Shown in pieces: positions 35,080 through 49,705 of a DNA stretch of 64,000 nt (positions are counted from its first letter, which is position 1; every line of letters begins with the position of its first letter). The DNA comes from Halovenus amylolytica (GTDB lineage: Archaea; Halobacteriota; Halobacteria; Halobacteriales; Haloarculaceae). The stretch covers positions 1-64,000 of the forward strand of contig SAYS01000004.1 in assembly GCA_004015825.1 (NCBI GenBank). Direction: 5' to 3'. The position numbers and the translations under genes were made by a program. The notes beneath the pieces were generated by a model that worked only from the letters and a program-made list of their open reading frames with translations, was not told the origin of the DNA and ran no database searches.

Positions 35080-35766
35080 ATGGTCGATACACTCCAGTGG
35101 CTCGCACTCGAAGTGAAGTATCTCGACCGCGCACAGTCATTTTACGAGGCGTTTCTGGAACTCGACGTCGTCCGCGAGACCGAGAGCGAGACGATCCTCG
35201 ATACTGGCGGGACGGAGCTGATTCTTCGGACACCCAGTGGCGTCCCCCGTGGCGGACTCCACACGCACTACGCCTGCTTGATCCCCCGCGAGGAGTACGA
35301 TAGCTGGTACAGCCGGCTGGACGACCGGTTCGATCTCGTCGAGGAAACCTTCGGCGACAGCAAATCACTGTATTTCTACGATACGGAGGGCAACTGTGTC
35401 GAACTCGGGCAGTCAGACGTGGCCGGTCCGGGCGTCGACGGGATTTTCGAGGTCGTCTTCGAGGTCGAGGACCTCGCCAGCGCGGCGTCGTTTTACGAAC
35501 GGCTGGGATTCGAGACCGTCGACACTGGGCAGGACCGAAAACGCGTCAGGATGAGTTCGGGATCGTTCGATATCGAACTCTGGGAGCCACATCTCGGACT
35601 CGCCGACGCGCGTGGTGGCGTCCACGTCGACGTCGGAATCGGGACTACCGATCCCGCGGCGACAGCCCAGCGTGTCAGCGACGATGCACTGGCGACGGAG
35701 GCCATCGATGCAGGCTATCGCATCCGCGATCCGGACGGACACTATATCAGCCTCCTCGAACTGTAA
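35080..35766 (+). CDS. VOC (glyoxalase/dioxygenase-like) protein, two repeats
   Basis: 228 residues made of two VOC half-barrel modules, each with a beta-alpha-beta-beta-beta order: WLALEVKYLDRAQSFYEAFL at ~6 and FEVVFEVEDLASAASFYERL at ~125. The second copy has FDIELWEPH. Metal ligands cannot be placed with confidence. Such proteins act as glyoxalases, dioxygenases or isomerases. Divergent from the crotonase gene. Confidence 0.85.
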   Translation: MVDTLQWLALEVKYLDRAQSFYEAFLELDVVRETESETILDTGGTELILRTPSGVPRGGLHTHYACLIPREEYDSWYSRLDDRFDLVEETFGDSKSLYFYDTEGNCVELGQSDVAGPGVDGIFEVVFEVEDLASAASFYERLGFETVDTGQDRKRVRMSSGSFDIELWEPHLGLADARGGVHVDVGIGTTDPAATAQRVSDDALATEAIDAGYRIRDPDGHYISLLEL

Positions 35767-35816
35767 CTCGTGCTGGAAGCCAGCGGCTTATTAGGGGTCG
35801 CGGCGAACGGATTGCC

Positions 35817-36755
35817 ATGGACAGTCTCAACCGGATGGCGACGGAGTTGATCGACGAGGCGATCGATTTCGCCGACGAGCTAGCGATCGAGGTACATACG
35901 CTTTCGGAGGACACCGCAGTGCTGGATTTCGGTGTCGAGAACCCCGGTGCGCTGGAGGCCGGTCTCCTGCTCACCGAGATCCAGACGGCCGGGATGGCGA
36001 CGGTCCAGACACGGATGGACACAGTCGCCGGAGCACCACTTTCCCACGTCGAACTGTCGACCGACCAGCCCGCGCTCGCGTTGCTCTGTGCTGGCAAGGC
36101 CGGCTGGGAGCTGTCAGTCGATGGCTTCGAAGGACTTGGCAGCGGCCCGGCCCGCGCACTGGTCGCCGAAGAGGGGATTTTCGAGCAGATCCAGTACCAC
36201 GAGGAGTCCGATTTTGCAGTGCTAGCGCTGGAATCGGAGACACTCCCCGGCGACGAAGTCGCATCGGAGGTCGCCCAGCGCGCCAACGTTCCCGAAAGCG
36301 GCGTTTTTCTGCCGAGCTACGCCTCGGCGAGTATCACCGGCAGCGTCGTCGGTGCGTCCCGTGCTGCGGAACTCGCAGTCTACCGGCTGTTCGAACTCGG
36401 CTACGATCCGATGGACGTCCTCACGGTCTCCGGGTCGGCCCCCGTCGCACCGGTCGCAGACGGCGAGCTGGCCGCGATGGCCGCGACCAACGACGCGGTC
36501 GCCTACGGCGGAGAGGTCCACCTCACCGTCGAAGAGCCCTTCGACCGCTTCGACGAGATTGCGTCGACAGCAACGGAACAGCACGGACGGCCCTTCGGGG
36601 AGATTTTCGAGGCAGTCGACTACGACTACAGCGAACTCGACCGAAGTCTGTTCGCGCCGGCATCGGTGACGATCGACGTTGTCGGTGGCGATACCCACGT
36701 CGTCGGCGAAACTGACGAAGATCTCCTTGCCGAAAGTTACGACTATTCTGCCTGA
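35817..36755 (+). CDS. mch: Methenyltetrahydromethanopterin cyclohydrolase
   Basis: 312 residues, near full length for Mch. LNRMATELIDEAIDF at the N-terminus, DFGVENPGALEAGLLL, LSTDQPALALLCAGKAGW and GSGPARAL are signature stretches. In haloarchaea, which lack methanogenesis, Mch serves one-carbon (folate/pterin) transfer, interconverting formyl and methenyl forms. A TATA box GCTTATTAGG (35784-35793) gives a leaderless start. Confidence 0.93.
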   Translation: MDSLNRMATELIDEAIDFADELAIEVHTLSEDTAVLDFGVENPGALEAGLLLTEIQTAGMATVQTRMDTVAGAPLSHVELSTDQPALALLCAGKAGWELSVDGFEGLGSGPARALVAEEGIFEQIQYHEESDFAVLALESETLPGDEVASEVAQRANVPESGVFLPSYASASITGSVVGASRAAELAVYRLFELGYDPMDVLTVSGSAPVAPVADGELAAMAATNDAVAYGGEVHLTVEEPFDRFDEIASTATEQHGRPFGEIFEAVDYDYSELDRSLFAPASVTIDVVGGDTHVVGETDEDLLAESYDYSA

Positions 36756-36838
36756 CAGAGCGTTCGAGCCCGAAATTTTCTCGCCAACTACCGGTGGATT
36801 AAATACCCCACACGACAACCACAGAACAGGTAACTGTC

Positions 36839-37510
36839 ATGTCGTGGATTGCAGAGTTTACGTTGCCAGCAGCGGATTTCCCTCTCGGAAAGGTGTTCGA
36901 AGACTGGCCCTGGCTCACGCTCGAACTCGACCGTGTCGTTCCGACCGGAGATACCGTAATGCCGTACTTCTGGGTCCATCTCAACGACAACAGTCCGAGC
37001 TTTTCCGAGATAGAAGCACTGTTCGCCGATCTTCCGGAGCTGCGGTCGGGAGAACTGATGGACGAAGTCGATGGCAAGGGGCTGTTCCGTGCATTGTGGG
37101 AACCAGAGTATATGGGTGTGATGAGTGCAATACCGAGAGCGGATCTGACTGTCGTCTCGGCGACCGGTTCGACGGACGGCTGGCTGTTCGAACTCCGTGC
37201 CGAGAGTGGTGACCAGTTCTCGGAGTTCCAGCAACTCTGCGAGGCCGACGGCATCAGTGTCGAACTCGCTCGTCTCTCCCGGCTCTCCGAAGAACAGTCC
37301 GGCTCGGAGTACGGACTCACAGACGAACAGAAGGAGGCGTTACTCGTCGCATACCGGGGCCGATACTATCACGATAGTCGACAGACGGATATGGAATCAC
37401 TGGCCAGGCAACTCGATATCTCACGCCAGGCCTTTTCGGATCGACTCAAACGCGGCTACCGGAATCTCATCGAGAACACGATTATTCAGGGCGAAAAACG
37501 AGTGGAATAA
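36839..37510 (+). CDS. HTH_10 (bacterio-opsin activator-type) regulator
   Basis: 223 residues. The C-terminal ~60 (LTDEQKEALLVAYRGRYY then LARQLDISRQAFSDRLKRG) form the HTH_10 domain named after the haloarchaeal bop activator Bat. The N-terminal ~150 are a sensor/ligand domain of unknown type without PAS or GAF. A TATA-like GATTAAATACC (~36797) lies upstream. It is 31 kb from bop, so no direct bop link can be claimed. Confidence 0.9.
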   Translation: MSWIAEFTLPAADFPLGKVFEDWPWLTLELDRVVPTGDTVMPYFWVHLNDNSPSFSEIEALFADLPELRSGELMDEVDGKGLFRALWEPEYMGVMSAIPRADLTVVSATGSTDGWLFELRAESGDQFSEFQQLCEADGISVELARLSRLSEEQSGSEYGLTDEQKEALLVAYRGRYYHDSRQTDMESLARQLDISRQAFSDRLKRGYRNLIENTIIQGEKRVE

Positions 37511-37570
37511 TAAAAGGGTTACATACGTAAGAGTGAACCATACCACTGTGGATAATAACATTAGATTATA

Positions 37571-37903
37571 ATGAAAACAGACGAACATACTACAACGACG
37601 ACGGCAGCGACGATGTACAATGTTTCTTCGAACCAGTCCACGACAGAGGCCATTATCGAGGCAGTGGCGGAGTATTCAGAGACAGCTCCGATCCCCGAGT
37701 TTACACCAACGGGGGCCTCGACTGAAGCCCTCGAACCGCTGTATCACGCCATCGATCCGGATGCACTCGAAGCATTGATCGAGCGCTCTACGCCAGAGGC
37801 GGGCCAGACGATCGAAGTCTCTTTCGATTACATGGGCTACGAGATTACTGTCTCTAACGAGGAGAATATCTGGATCAAACGGCCGGAAATCACCATCTCG
37901 TAA
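37571..37903 (+). CDS. HalOD1 output-domain protein
   Basis: 110 residues. The C-terminal ~75 fit HalOD1, a haloarchaeal output domain often found in signalling proteins (LEPLYHAIDPDALEALIE then VSFDYMGYEITVS). It follows the HTH_10 gene by ~60 bases on the same strand, so they may act together in one signalling path. N-terminal Thr-rich segment is low complexity. Confidence 0.85.
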   Translation: MKTDEHTTTTTAATMYNVSSNQSTTEAIIEAVAEYSETAPIPEFTPTGASTEALEPLYHAIDPDALEALIERSTPEAGQTIEVSFDYMGYEITVSNEENIWIKRPEITIS

Positions 37904-37919
37904 CCAGAATCGGACGCGT

Positions 37920-39011
37920 TTACAGTACGTCCATCTCGTCGAGTCGTTCGGGAAGATAGGTGTCGGTGACGAAATCGAGGCCACGCGACGCCAGTGACTG
38001 CTGTTCGGATTTCTTCTCGATATCGAGCTGGAGTTCGATCTGTTCTTCCCAGAAATCGGTCTGGAACCGCGGATCTTCGAGTTCTGACTCCAGTGCGTTG
38101 ATATCCGAGTCACTCAGCGGATCGGTCGGCAGATCGTACTCGACGATATCCTGCGGTCGGATACCCACGAACTCCGCCTCCGGTGTGGCGAGATACTTCG
38201 AGAGGTGGGCACTCTTGATCGAACCGTAGGCGACGGAGCCGTAGATTCGGTAACTCCACGGGTCACCGTCAGTGAAGACCACGACCGGGAGATCGAGTTC
38301 GTCGTGCAGGCGTTTGGTGATCCGCCGTGTCGCCCGGGCTGGCTGTCCCTTGAGGTGGACGACGATCGTGTTGTACTCCTCGTCGAAGCCGTTCTCGACG
38401 AGTCGGTCACGCATACCACCGGTCTCCACACAGAGGACGAAATCCGCGTCGTTGTCGAGAAAGTCGATCGTATCCGGGTTGTTCGGGATCTGGTAGCCAC
38501 CTTCGCCGACGTCTTTCTGGCAGTGGATCTCCCGTTCACCGCGCCGGGTCTGCTCGCGCAGTTCGAGCGGTCCCATGATCGTCGCACCCGACTCCTCCGG
38601 GCGCATGTGGAAATCCTCGCGAGTCGCGCCGGAGACGATCTCCAGATCCTCGATCAGCGAGTTCGACTCGTCCTGACTGGCAAACTGCGCCTCGTCGAGA
38701 TCCCACGACTCCGAGAGGTAGTACAGCTCTCGCAGCGTGGAGGAGCGACCCTGCTCGATCTGCTGGACGAGGAAGTCGATCGCGTAGGATGCTTTCAGGA
38801 GTTTCTCCGCACCACTGACCGTCTTTGCAGTGCGGGTACTCGTCCGGTCGCCGTACACCCAGACGTTCTTGTCCTCGTCGTACTTGATGTTGGATTTGGT
38901 CCGTGTCGGTAGCTGCATCCGGGGGACATCCCCCTCGTCGAACTGGTCGTAAAACTGTGCGGCAAGCGCCATCAGCTGTTCCCGTGCGTCGGGTGTATCC
39001 TTGGTACTCAT
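37920..39011 (-). CDS. top6A: DNA topoisomerase VI subunit A
   Basis: 363 residues, full length. The catalytic tyrosine lies in [10 protein letters not shown] of the 5Y-CAP (winged-helix) domain near residue 100. The Toprim metal site is [10 protein letters not shown] and the DxD is VVFTDGDPW. Together with subunit B it relaxes and decatenates DNA by a type IIB double-strand passage. Its ATG overlaps the stop of top6B by four bases, so the two are co-translated. Confidence 0.97.
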   Translation of the reverse strand: MSTKDTPDAREQLMALAAQFYDQFDEGDVPRMQLPTRTKSNIKYDEDKNVWVYGDRTSTRTAKTVSGAEKLLKASYAIDFLVQQIEQGRSSTLRELYYLSESWDLDEAQFASQDESNSLIEDLEIVSGATREDFHMRPEESGATIMGPLELREQTRRGEREIHCQKDVGEGGYQIPNNPDTIDFLDNDADFVLCVETGGMRDRLVENGFDEEYNTIVVHLKGQPARATRRITKRLHDELDLPVVVFTDGDPWSYRIYGSVAYGSIKSAHLSKYLATPEAEFVGIRPQDIVEYDLPTDPLSDSDINALESELEDPRFQTDFWEEQIELQLDIEKKSEQQSLASRGLDFVTDTYLPERLDEMDVL

Positions 39012-41395
39012 TGGTCTGTATCCACAGTCAGTTTCTCCGATTCGACACCGTCGACGGAGATCTCACACTCCGCCGATTCGGGGAGGTCGTAAGATAGTGT
39101 CTCTGTCTCGCCGCTCTCTACTGTCGGCTCCCACTTGATGAACCACTCGCCGTCCATCTCGATGACCTGTGCGTCGCCGTTGGTCTCTGGCTCCGCAGAG
39201 ACGATCTCTGTGATCTCCAGATCGGCGTTCCTGTCGTCGTTGTTTTCGACGATTACCTCGACCGAGCCGTTTTCGCGCTCCCGTTCGACGAGCACGTCGT
39301 TCATGATCCGCGCGAGCGTGTTGTCGATGTTCAGCTCCTCCTCACCAGTGACGGCGGTGAGTTTCTCTGCCATCTCAGGCAGGATCGTCGCGAGTTTGTC
39401 CTGTTTCTGTTTGCGCTGTTGCATCGACCGACGCTTCTTGAGGTAGCTTTTGAGTTCGCGGGCTGCCTCCCGAACGGCGAGTTCGATCTCGTGTTCGATC
39501 TCGGGGACGTTCGCCACGGCGTCTTTGGATTCGCTCGTGAAGGGCACGTTCGTCGAGGCGATGTGGACCATGATCACGGCCGGCCCGTTCGGCAGGCCGC
39601 TGCCACCAGGCTGATCGAGGTTGTAGTTTCGCCAGCCGATATCCTTGAGCACGTCCGTCGTCGCACACGCACCGCGCTGGTAGACCAGCGGCACGCGGTT
39701 CGCAAAACGCATCACATCCACTTTGCCGCCGTCTTCGAGTTCGCCACCGTAGGCGATGCCAGCCTCGACGATGAACGGGTCTCCGCCGTGGACCGAGGCG
39801 TCCCGAGTCGAGGCCGCATAGAAGTCTGCGTCGTACTCCTTCCGAAGGCCGGCCTCGACCAGTTCGTCGGTGATCGGGGCCAGACAGTCCGTCGGCGGGG
39901 AGATAATGTCAGTCTCCCGCATCGCTTCGAGGAGGTTCGACGCCGCGTCGCGGTCGTCTCCAATCCCGCTGATGTGTGGGGGCTCGTCCGGAACCCGAAC
40001 TGCGGCCTCCCAGAGCGCGGTCACGATGTTCTCCCGCGCCGTGTCACCGAAGGTCGCGTCGTCGCGGTCCTCGGTCATGTCAGCAGCACGGTCGACGAGT
40101 TTTTCGAGATCCTCGTGGGTAACCCGGTGTGGGTCGCCCGGTTCGAACTTGTCGGCCAGGCGTTCGGCGATGGCCTGCAAAACTGCGTCGTCTTTCCGTG
40201 TCGACGTCGCGTCGTCGACGAGTGTGTACAGATCTGACTCTCGTTCGGCAGTGATCGCGTCCCACGCTGCGTCTCGGGCCTTCTCCCGGACAGTTCCGCC
40301 GAAGGTGGTCCCGTACTCGACCTGGACGTCGTCGCCGACGTCCTCGACGATTTCCTCGACCTGGTGGTGTGCGATCCGGTCGTGCTCGGCAATCCGGTCA
40401 GCGATCGTTTCGGCGAACTCCGTGGTTGCCTCCGCACCCTTGTTCGAGACCGCTTCGGTGACCGCCGCTTCGATATCGGCCTCCTCGTGAGCTTCTGGGG
40501 GGTGCCAGGACATGCCGCGGCCGAACTCCCTGTCGCGGAACTGGTCGATCACCGAGTCGGCGGTCTTCTGGCCGACGCGGGTGAACTCCTCCTGGAGGAA
40601 GCCGGAGAGAGAGTACGAATCCGTCGCCTCGGCCATCTTTATCAGCGTTCCGAGCTCCACCCCGTGAGGGTGGGGTCGGATCTCCTTGGTTTCGGCCGGG
40701 AGCTGGTCGGTCGCACGCTCGTATTTGAAGTGATTCTTCGGCTCGCGGAGTTCGAATCTGGCGTGTGGGTTGACAACCGCCGTGTGCTGCATGTAGTCGT
40801 GGAGCTGCTGGCGGGCACGCATGTTCGCCTCCATCTCCAGTTCGATGCGTGTACCGTGGGTCCGATCCCAGCTGGTCGTCTCCTCGACGCTGATCTCCGG
40901 ATCGTTCGTATCTGTGTCGATGATCAACTCGAAATACTCGGCCTCGTCGCTCCCCTGTGTCCGCGAAGTGATCTTTGCGGGTTTACCGGAGGTGAGCTGT
41001 GAGTAGAGAACGGCCGCAGAGATTCCGATACCCTGCTGTCCGCGTGCCTGCTCTCGTTTGTGGAAACGGGAGCCGTACAGTAACTTTCCGAACACTTTCG
41101 GGATCTGCTCTTTCGTGATCCCGGGGCCGTTGTCCTCGATAATCAGCGTGTAGTAATCTCTGTTCTCCTGGATTTCGACGTAGATATCCGGCAGAATACC
41201 AGCTTCCTCACAGGCGTCGAGCGAGTTGTCGACACCCTCCTTGACTGCCGTCACCAGCCCTCGGGCTCCGGAGTCGAACCCGAGCATGTGCTTGTTTTTC
41301 TCGAAGAACTCGGCAATAGAGATGGATCGCTGGCTCTCCGCCAGTTCCTCGGCGACCCCCTCCCCGCCGCCGAGACGCGACTGATACGATGTCAT
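39008..41395 (-). CDS. top6B: DNA topoisomerase VI subunit B
   Basis: 795 residues from the second ATG (41395), chosen because the TATA box centred near 41422 places transcription start there and [10 protein letters not shown] is the usual N-terminus. The GHKL ATPase core has [10 protein letters not shown] (Asn/Mg), EDNGPGI and GQQGIGIS; H2tH and transducer regions follow. The middle is expanded relative to Sulfolobus, as in other haloarchaea. Only ATP-driven, co-translated with top6A. Confidence 0.96.
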   Translation of the reverse strand: MTSYQSRLGGGEGVAEELAESQRSISIAEFFEKNKHMLGFDSGARGLVTAVKEGVDNSLDACEEAGILPDIYVEIQENRDYYTLIIEDNGPGITKEQIPKVFGKLLYGSRFHKREQARGQQGIGISAAVLYSQLTSGKPAKITSRTQGSDEAEYFELIIDTDTNDPEISVEETTSWDRTHGTRIELEMEANMRARQQLHDYMQHTAVVNPHARFELREPKNHFKYERATDQLPAETKEIRPHPHGVELGTLIKMAEATDSYSLSGFLQEEFTRVGQKTADSVIDQFRDREFGRGMSWHPPEAHEEADIEAAVTEAVSNKGAEATTEFAETIADRIAEHDRIAHHQVEEIVEDVGDDVQVEYGTTFGGTVREKARDAAWDAITAERESDLYTLVDDATSTRKDDAVLQAIAERLADKFEPGDPHRVTHEDLEKLVDRAADMTEDRDDATFGDTARENIVTALWEAAVRVPDEPPHISGIGDDRDAASNLLEAMRETDIISPPTDCLAPITDELVEAGLRKEYDADFYAASTRDASVHGGDPFIVEAGIAYGGELEDGGKVDVMRFANRVPLVYQRGACATTDVLKDIGWRNYNLDQPGGSGLPNGPAVIMVHIASTNVPFTSESKDAVANVPEIEHEIELAVREAARELKSYLKKRRSMQQRKQKQDKLATILPEMAEKLTAVTGEEELNIDNTLARIMNDVLVERERENGSVEVIVENNDDRNADLEITEIVSAEPETNGDAQVIEMDGEWFIKWEPTVESGETETLSYDLPESAECEISVDGVESEKLTVDTDQ

Positions 41396-41417
41396 CGTCA
41401 CAGTATACTTTTCGCAC

Positions 41418-41426
41418 GTTTATATG
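41418..41426 (-). promoter_or_regulatory. TATA box of top6BA
   Basis: On the minus strand CATATAAAC, centred ~27 bases from the second ATG of top6B, predicts a leaderless transcript from 41395. An 8-base alternating purine-pyrimidine stretch (TGCGTACG) lies just upstream. Confidence 0.6.
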
Positions 41427-41600
41427 TCGTACGCAACCAGACTGGAAGTGAAAGTAGTCACGGACGGCGGTTCTGTGTAGATTCGCCGTGCCGTCACTGA
41501 GATACCCACGAATGAAATCTGGGAGGAGAGAAAAACGGGACTCTCTCGGAGCGGCCGCGGATTTTTCCCACCCGATCACCGACAGTATCGGAAATGGGTG

Positions 41601-41680
41601 ATACTGCCGGCTGTACAAAACTGAAGAATTGCGCCACCCAGGGGTGGCACATATCTTTACGAATTTACAGCCGGCAGTAT
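41601..41680. mobile_element. 80-bp MITE (copy B)
   Basis: Perfect 15-bp terminal inverted repeats ATACTGCCGGCTGTA / TACAGCCGGCAGTAT enclose 50 bp with no coding frame. Same length and family as the copy at 63495. It lies in the divergent spacer of the topoisomerase locus, 12 bases before the ComB-like start. No obvious target duplication is seen. Confidence 0.85.
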
Positions 41681-41692
41681 GAGATACACAGT

Positions 41693-42346
41693 GTGGATCG
41701 ACTCGAAGACGTACCCACACCAGTTCCAGAGGCGACCTTCGTCGTCGTCGATGTAATAATCTGTTCGACAGCGATCATCCACCTGCTGGAGGCAGGTGCC
41801 ACCTACGTCAAACCGTTTGCCGAGACTGACCGCGCCCAGGCGTTCAGAGCGGAGACAGAGGACGCAGTCATCGTGGGCGAAGAAAACGACGGCACAACAT
41901 CCGAGAAATTCGATCTCCCTCCGGTCCCGTCGATCATCCGTGAGCGCGATCTCGCCGGACGGCCGGTCGGTATCAGAACCTCTAACGGCACCCGCGCGAT
42001 CGACCGGATCGGCGTCGATAGCAACATCTTGATCGGCAGTACGATAAACGCCGGCGCTGTCGCGGATCGACTGCTCGAAACCGACCGGGATATCTGGCTC
42101 GTCGCCGCCGGTCGAGACGGCTCCCCGGTTGGGGAGGATCTTGCTGCGATCGAACTCGTTCAACGACAGCATGATGAGAGGCGAAAGTCCCTCGACAACG
42201 ACGGACTGTGTGAATACTTCGACTCGTCACCATCGACTCCCTGGCTCCGGGAGAACGGGACGAGAGCGGACTACGAGCAACTCGTATCACCCGAGACGAC
42301 CGAGACAGTACCTCGCATTCGAAACGGTGTCTTCGTCACAGACTAG
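41693..42346 (+). CDS. ComB-like (2-phosphosulfolactate phosphatase family)
   Basis: 217 residues from a GTG at 41693, which I choose because the frame upstream is MITE sequence. FVVVDVIICSTAIIHLLEAGATYVKP is the ComB-family start; GEENDG, RTSNGTRAI and NILIGSTINAGAVADRLL are further matches. In methanogens ComB makes a coenzyme M precursor. Haloarchaea do not make coenzyme M, so the substrate here is unknown. No credible start lies upstream, so the MITE may have displaced the original promoter and start. Confidence 0.8.
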   Translation: MDRLEDVPTPVPEATFVVVDVIICSTAIIHLLEAGATYVKPFAETDRAQAFRAETEDAVIVGEENDGTTSEKFDLPPVPSIIRERDLAGRPVGIRTSNGTRAIDRIGVDSNILIGSTINAGAVADRLLETDRDIWLVAAGRDGSPVGEDLAAIELVQRQHDERRKSLDNDGLCEYFDSSPSTPWLRENGTRADYEQLVSPETTETVPRIRNGVFVTD

Positions 42347-42377
42347 CCAGAGCACTACGACTGGCGCGCTCCTGCCA

Positions 42378-42396
42378 GAGTGAATTATATTCACTC
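42378..42396. repeat. 8-bp perfect palindrome upstream of gyrB
   Basis: GAGTGAAT-TAT-ATTCACTC, 31 bases after the ComB-like stop and ~85 before the gyrB TATA box. It could be a terminator stem or an operator. Confidence 0.5.
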
Positions 42397-42465
42397 GGAG
42401 ACGGGGGCGACGGGTTTAGAAGTAATCAAAATGACATATCTGCTGCAGTCAACAAGTCACGCGCT

Positions 42466-46978
<4,513 letters not shown>

Positions 46979-47043
46979 CGAGGTCGTTTCTCGCTTGGAA
47001 ACGTGGCTGGCAATTTGATACCGATAGCACTTCACTAGCGTGT

Positions 47044-47301
47044 ATGCCAAACAGTGTCGACGCGCCGCCATTCCACATTCGGATTGCGCGGGTTATCGTC
47101 TCGATCGTGGTTCTGGTTCCGGTCACTGTCTTCGTCGGGTACGGGGGGTGTCTCGTCCTGACCGTGCTCGCAAAACTCGGCGGACCAGATCCGACGACAG
47201 ACGACGGTGACCTGCTCCGCGATCGACTGTTCGACTGGCCGGACCGGAACAGAGAAGTCATGCGGACGGATGGAACGACGCCCCTCCCACTCCGACCGTA
47301 A
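47044..47301 (+). CDS. Small single-pass membrane protein
   Basis: 85 residues. A hydrophobic helix spans ~15-43 (IVSIVVLVPVTVFVGYGGCLVLTVL), followed by a polar tail ending in TPLPLRP. It follows gyrA by 65 bases on the same strand. Function unknown. Confidence 0.6.
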   Translation: MPNSVDAPPFHIRIARVIVSIVVLVPVTVFVGYGGCLVLTVLAKLGGPDPTTDDGDLLRDRLFDWPDRNREVMRTDGTTPLPLRP

Positions 47302-47311
47302 CCCTCGAATC

Positions 47312-47866
47312 TTAGAGCAGTCCGTCAGCCTGCGCGAGCAAGATTCCCTCGATCGACGCGTCGTTTGCCGGGTCTTCGCGGACGCGATCGAGTGCGTCAT
47401 CGATGGGGACGGTCGTGATCGTGAGAAATTCGTTCGTATCGCGGTTTATTTCGGTCGGCTCCAATCCCTCTGCAAAGACGATTGCCCGCCGGTGTCGGAG
47501 CACACCCGTCGCACACCAGAAATCCTCGACGAGGGAGACACCGGCAGGATCGAATCCGGTCTCCTCGCGGAGTTCGCGTGCGCCGGCCGTCGTGAACGAT
47601 TCGCCATCCTCGACGATTCCGGCCGGGAGTTCGAGACAGTGTTTGCCGATTGCGGGGCGGTACTGCTCGACCATTACGAGTTCCTCACCGGTCGACGCGA
47701 CGATGACGACCGCGGGCGGGAGGCTGGCCCAGAAGTATTTTTTCTCGGTGCCGTCTGGCTGTTCGACGAGATCGTAGCCGCCGTCGTACCAGCCGGTCTC
47801 GTACTCCGTTTCCGATTCGATCACGGGCCAGTCGTGTGCCCGGTAGTCTGTTGGTTCGTCAGTCAT
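47312..47866 (-). CDS. NUDIX hydrolase (ADP-ribose pyrophosphatase type)
   Basis: 184 residues. The Nudix box G-x5-E-x7-REUxEExGU reads GIVEDGESFTTAGARELREETGF. The fold and size fit ADP-ribose pyrophosphatases. Start overlaps the stop of the upstream gene by four bases (ATGA). Substrate is inferred, not proven. Converges with the small membrane protein gene. Confidence 0.93.
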   Translation of the reverse strand: MTDEPTDYRAHDWPVIESETEYETGWYDGGYDLVEQPDGTEKKYFWASLPPAVVIVASTGEELVMVEQYRPAIGKHCLELPAGIVEDGESFTTAGARELREETGFDPAGVSLVEDFWCATGVLRHRRAIVFAEGLEPTEINRDTNEFLTITTVPIDDALDRVREDPANDASIEGILLAQADGLL

Positions 47867-48294
47867 CGTGAATCTCCATTTCTCAGCGTATCGACGTAGA
47901 GCCGGCCGAAGGCCTGCCGCCGGAGCGTATCGACGGCCGCCTCGGTCTCGTCCTGAAAGGTCGCTGCGACGGCAGTGTCGGCAAACGGCGGCGCGTGCCA
48001 GACTACGTTATCGACGTGCTCGCTGCCTATCTCCTCGATTTCGAAGTCAGTACTCTCCTGCCAGGATTCGAACTCCGACTGGCTGCCGATGTGGACTTCG
48101 AGCAGGGATGCGAAAATTGCCTCCTGTGCGGATTCGATCACGTCCGGAGTCACCCGGTCGTCGTACTCCGTCGTATCGAAGGCCATCGCCCGCGACACGT
48201 CCCGGACGACGCCCTGTGCGGCTGTCGTGAGGTTCTCGTATCGCTCTCTGGCTGCCTGGGCAGTCTCCGGTGCGACCACGCCCTGCCGTTCCAT
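47863..48294 (-). CDS. DUF5809-like conserved haloarchaeal protein
   Basis: 143 residues, mostly helical, with no membrane segment, matching what I recall of a conserved haloarchaeal DUF (5809); the number is from memory. It lies in a three-gene run with a zinc-finger protein upstream and a NUDIX hydrolase downstream. Function unknown. Confidence 0.65.
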   Translation of the reverse strand: MERQGVVAPETAQAARERYENLTTAAQGVVRDVSRAMAFDTTEYDDRVTPDVIESAQEAIFASLLEVHIGSQSEFESWQESTDFEIEEIGSEHVDNVVWHAPPFADTAVAATFQDETEAAVDTLRRQAFGRLYVDTLRNGDSR

Positions 48295-48318
48295 ACAGCC
48301 GTGTTGCGCCTTCCCCTA

Positions 48319-48777
48319 CTACTCCGTTTCGGAGTTGGTCGCCTCGTCGCTGTCTTCTGTCTCCGATTCTGCCGGCGCATCGTCAGATGTCCGCTGGCGT
48401 GTCATCTCCATCGCTTCTCGAATAACGTCCTCCGTGCCCCCGTCCAGGTCGTCAGCCAACATATCCCCACCTTGTGGGAGGTCGGCAGTTCCGTATTCTG
48501 TCGCGTCTCCGTGGCCGTGTTCGCCCGCGTGGTCGTGATTCGTATGCTCGTGGCCGGTCGTCGTATCCTCGAACACCTGTGGATAGTCGGCATCTTCGGC
48601 CATCTCCTGGACCTGCTCGGCCAGTTCCTCTTCACTCAGGTTCGCCCACTCCGGGACGTGCTCGTCGAGCCACGCCTCGTGGTCACCGCCCCGAGTCAGC
48701 GCGGTGATCGCCAGGTGGTTCGCCAGATGGACACCGTCTGCCTGTGGATCGTCACAGACCGGACAACTAAATCCCAT
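48319..48777 (-). CDS. Zinc-finger protein with His-rich segment (DUF5810-like)
   Basis: 152 residues. Starts MGFSCPVCDDPQADGVHLANHLAI, a C2H2-type finger (C5, C8, H17 and H21). A His/Asp-rich stretch follows at ~78-92 (GHEHTNHDHAGEHGHGD) and could bind more metal. Acidic low-complexity C-terminus. First gene of the DUF5809/NUDIX run. Function unknown; a metal-handling role is a guess. Confidence 0.7.
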   Translation of the reverse strand: MGFSCPVCDDPQADGVHLANHLAITALTRGGDHEAWLDEHVPEWANLSEEELAEQVQEMAEDADYPQVFEDTTTGHEHTNHDHAGEHGHGDATEYGTADLPQGGDMLADDLDGGTEDVIREAMEMTRQRTSDDAPAESETEDSDEATNSETE

Positions 48778-48916
48778 AGATCTGCTTCGAGCCAGCGAGT
48801 AAAGGGGTTTTACTTCCGGGAATGAGTTGGCTCTTCTTCGTCAGTGGGGAGAAGCAAATCAAGGAAACTGTTTTAGATGACAGTATCTTGTCGCTCAATT
48901 ATTCAGCCTTCCGAGA

Positions 48917-49702
48917 CTAGTTCGAGTCGTCCACAGAGACGCGGTCACCGACAGAAATCGTCCCGTCACGGAACTGCTCGGGAATCCGGGCGATCAGCAT
49001 CATCGTAAAGTAGTGATCGAAGGCATCCCCGTCGGCCCACTCCGGGAACGTCTCGCGGCGTTTTTGGATAAATCGAGTACGGAACTCTGCCAGTGACTCG
49101 CCAGTATCTGGATCACGCGCTGGAATGGCACACCGTGCGCAGGGTGTGACACCTTCGAACCGGACGCTACCGGCCTCGAACGTCGGAGCACCCTCACCAA
49201 CGAACCGATCCTCCCAGAACGCCGGGACACCGGATATCTCCACGTTCGCACGGAGCCGCCGGCGCGCGCTCTCGACAGTTAGATCGTCGAACCATCCCGC
49301 AACTGTCTCCAGCGTCGCCGTGCTGATGACCGACGGCCCCATGCTGGTCCTGTCGACGAAGCCCTGCTCCGTGTCCCGGCGCAAATCGAGCGGTTCTGTC
49401 TCGAAAAAATCCTCGAACCAGGTCGCCGCACGATCACGTTCTGCCTCCTCGGGGAGCGTGAACGCGACAGCTTCGCCGGCGGGAGTTTCCACTGAAAGCG
49501 CTCCGGATGCCGGATCGAAATCGGTCGATAGTTCGTGGATACGGGCACTCTGCTTCCCGTTGAACCGCGTCCCGTCCGCGGTGATGAGTGCAAACTCACG
49601 GTCACCAGCGAGCGTGCCACCGGGAGTGAGATCGGTCGTTTCGAGATCGATCCCATCGAGCCCCTTCACAGGATAGATGCGGAGCCCCTCGACTGCAGCC
49701 AT
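48917..49702 (-). CDS. MOSC domain protein
   Basis: 261 residues. MAAVEGLRIYPVKGLDGI is the N-terminal MOSC beta-barrel domain (MOSC_N) and the C-terminal domain has FEGVTPCARCAIPARDPDTGE with the conserved cysteine pair. MOSC proteins handle sulfur for molybdenum cofactor enzymes or act as cofactor carriers (mARC family). The gene is three bases from the Hsp20 gene, suggesting co-transcription. Confidence 0.9.
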   Translation of the reverse strand: MAAVEGLRIYPVKGLDGIDLETTDLTPGGTLAGDREFALITADGTRFNGKQSARIHELSTDFDPASGALSVETPAGEAVAFTLPEEAERDRAATWFEDFFETEPLDLRRDTEQGFVDRTSMGPSVISTATLETVAGWFDDLTVESARRRLRANVEISGVPAFWEDRFVGEGAPTFEAGSVRFEGVTPCARCAIPARDPDTGESLAEFRTRFIQKRRETFPEWADGDAFDHYFTMMLIARIPEQFRDGTISVGDRVSVDDSN

Positions 49703-49705
49703 CTG

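Noticed and set aside
48060..48080. tRNA T-loop-like GGATTCGAACTCC
   Set aside because: It lies inside the DUF5809-like coding gene and no acceptor or anticodon arms can be formed around it.
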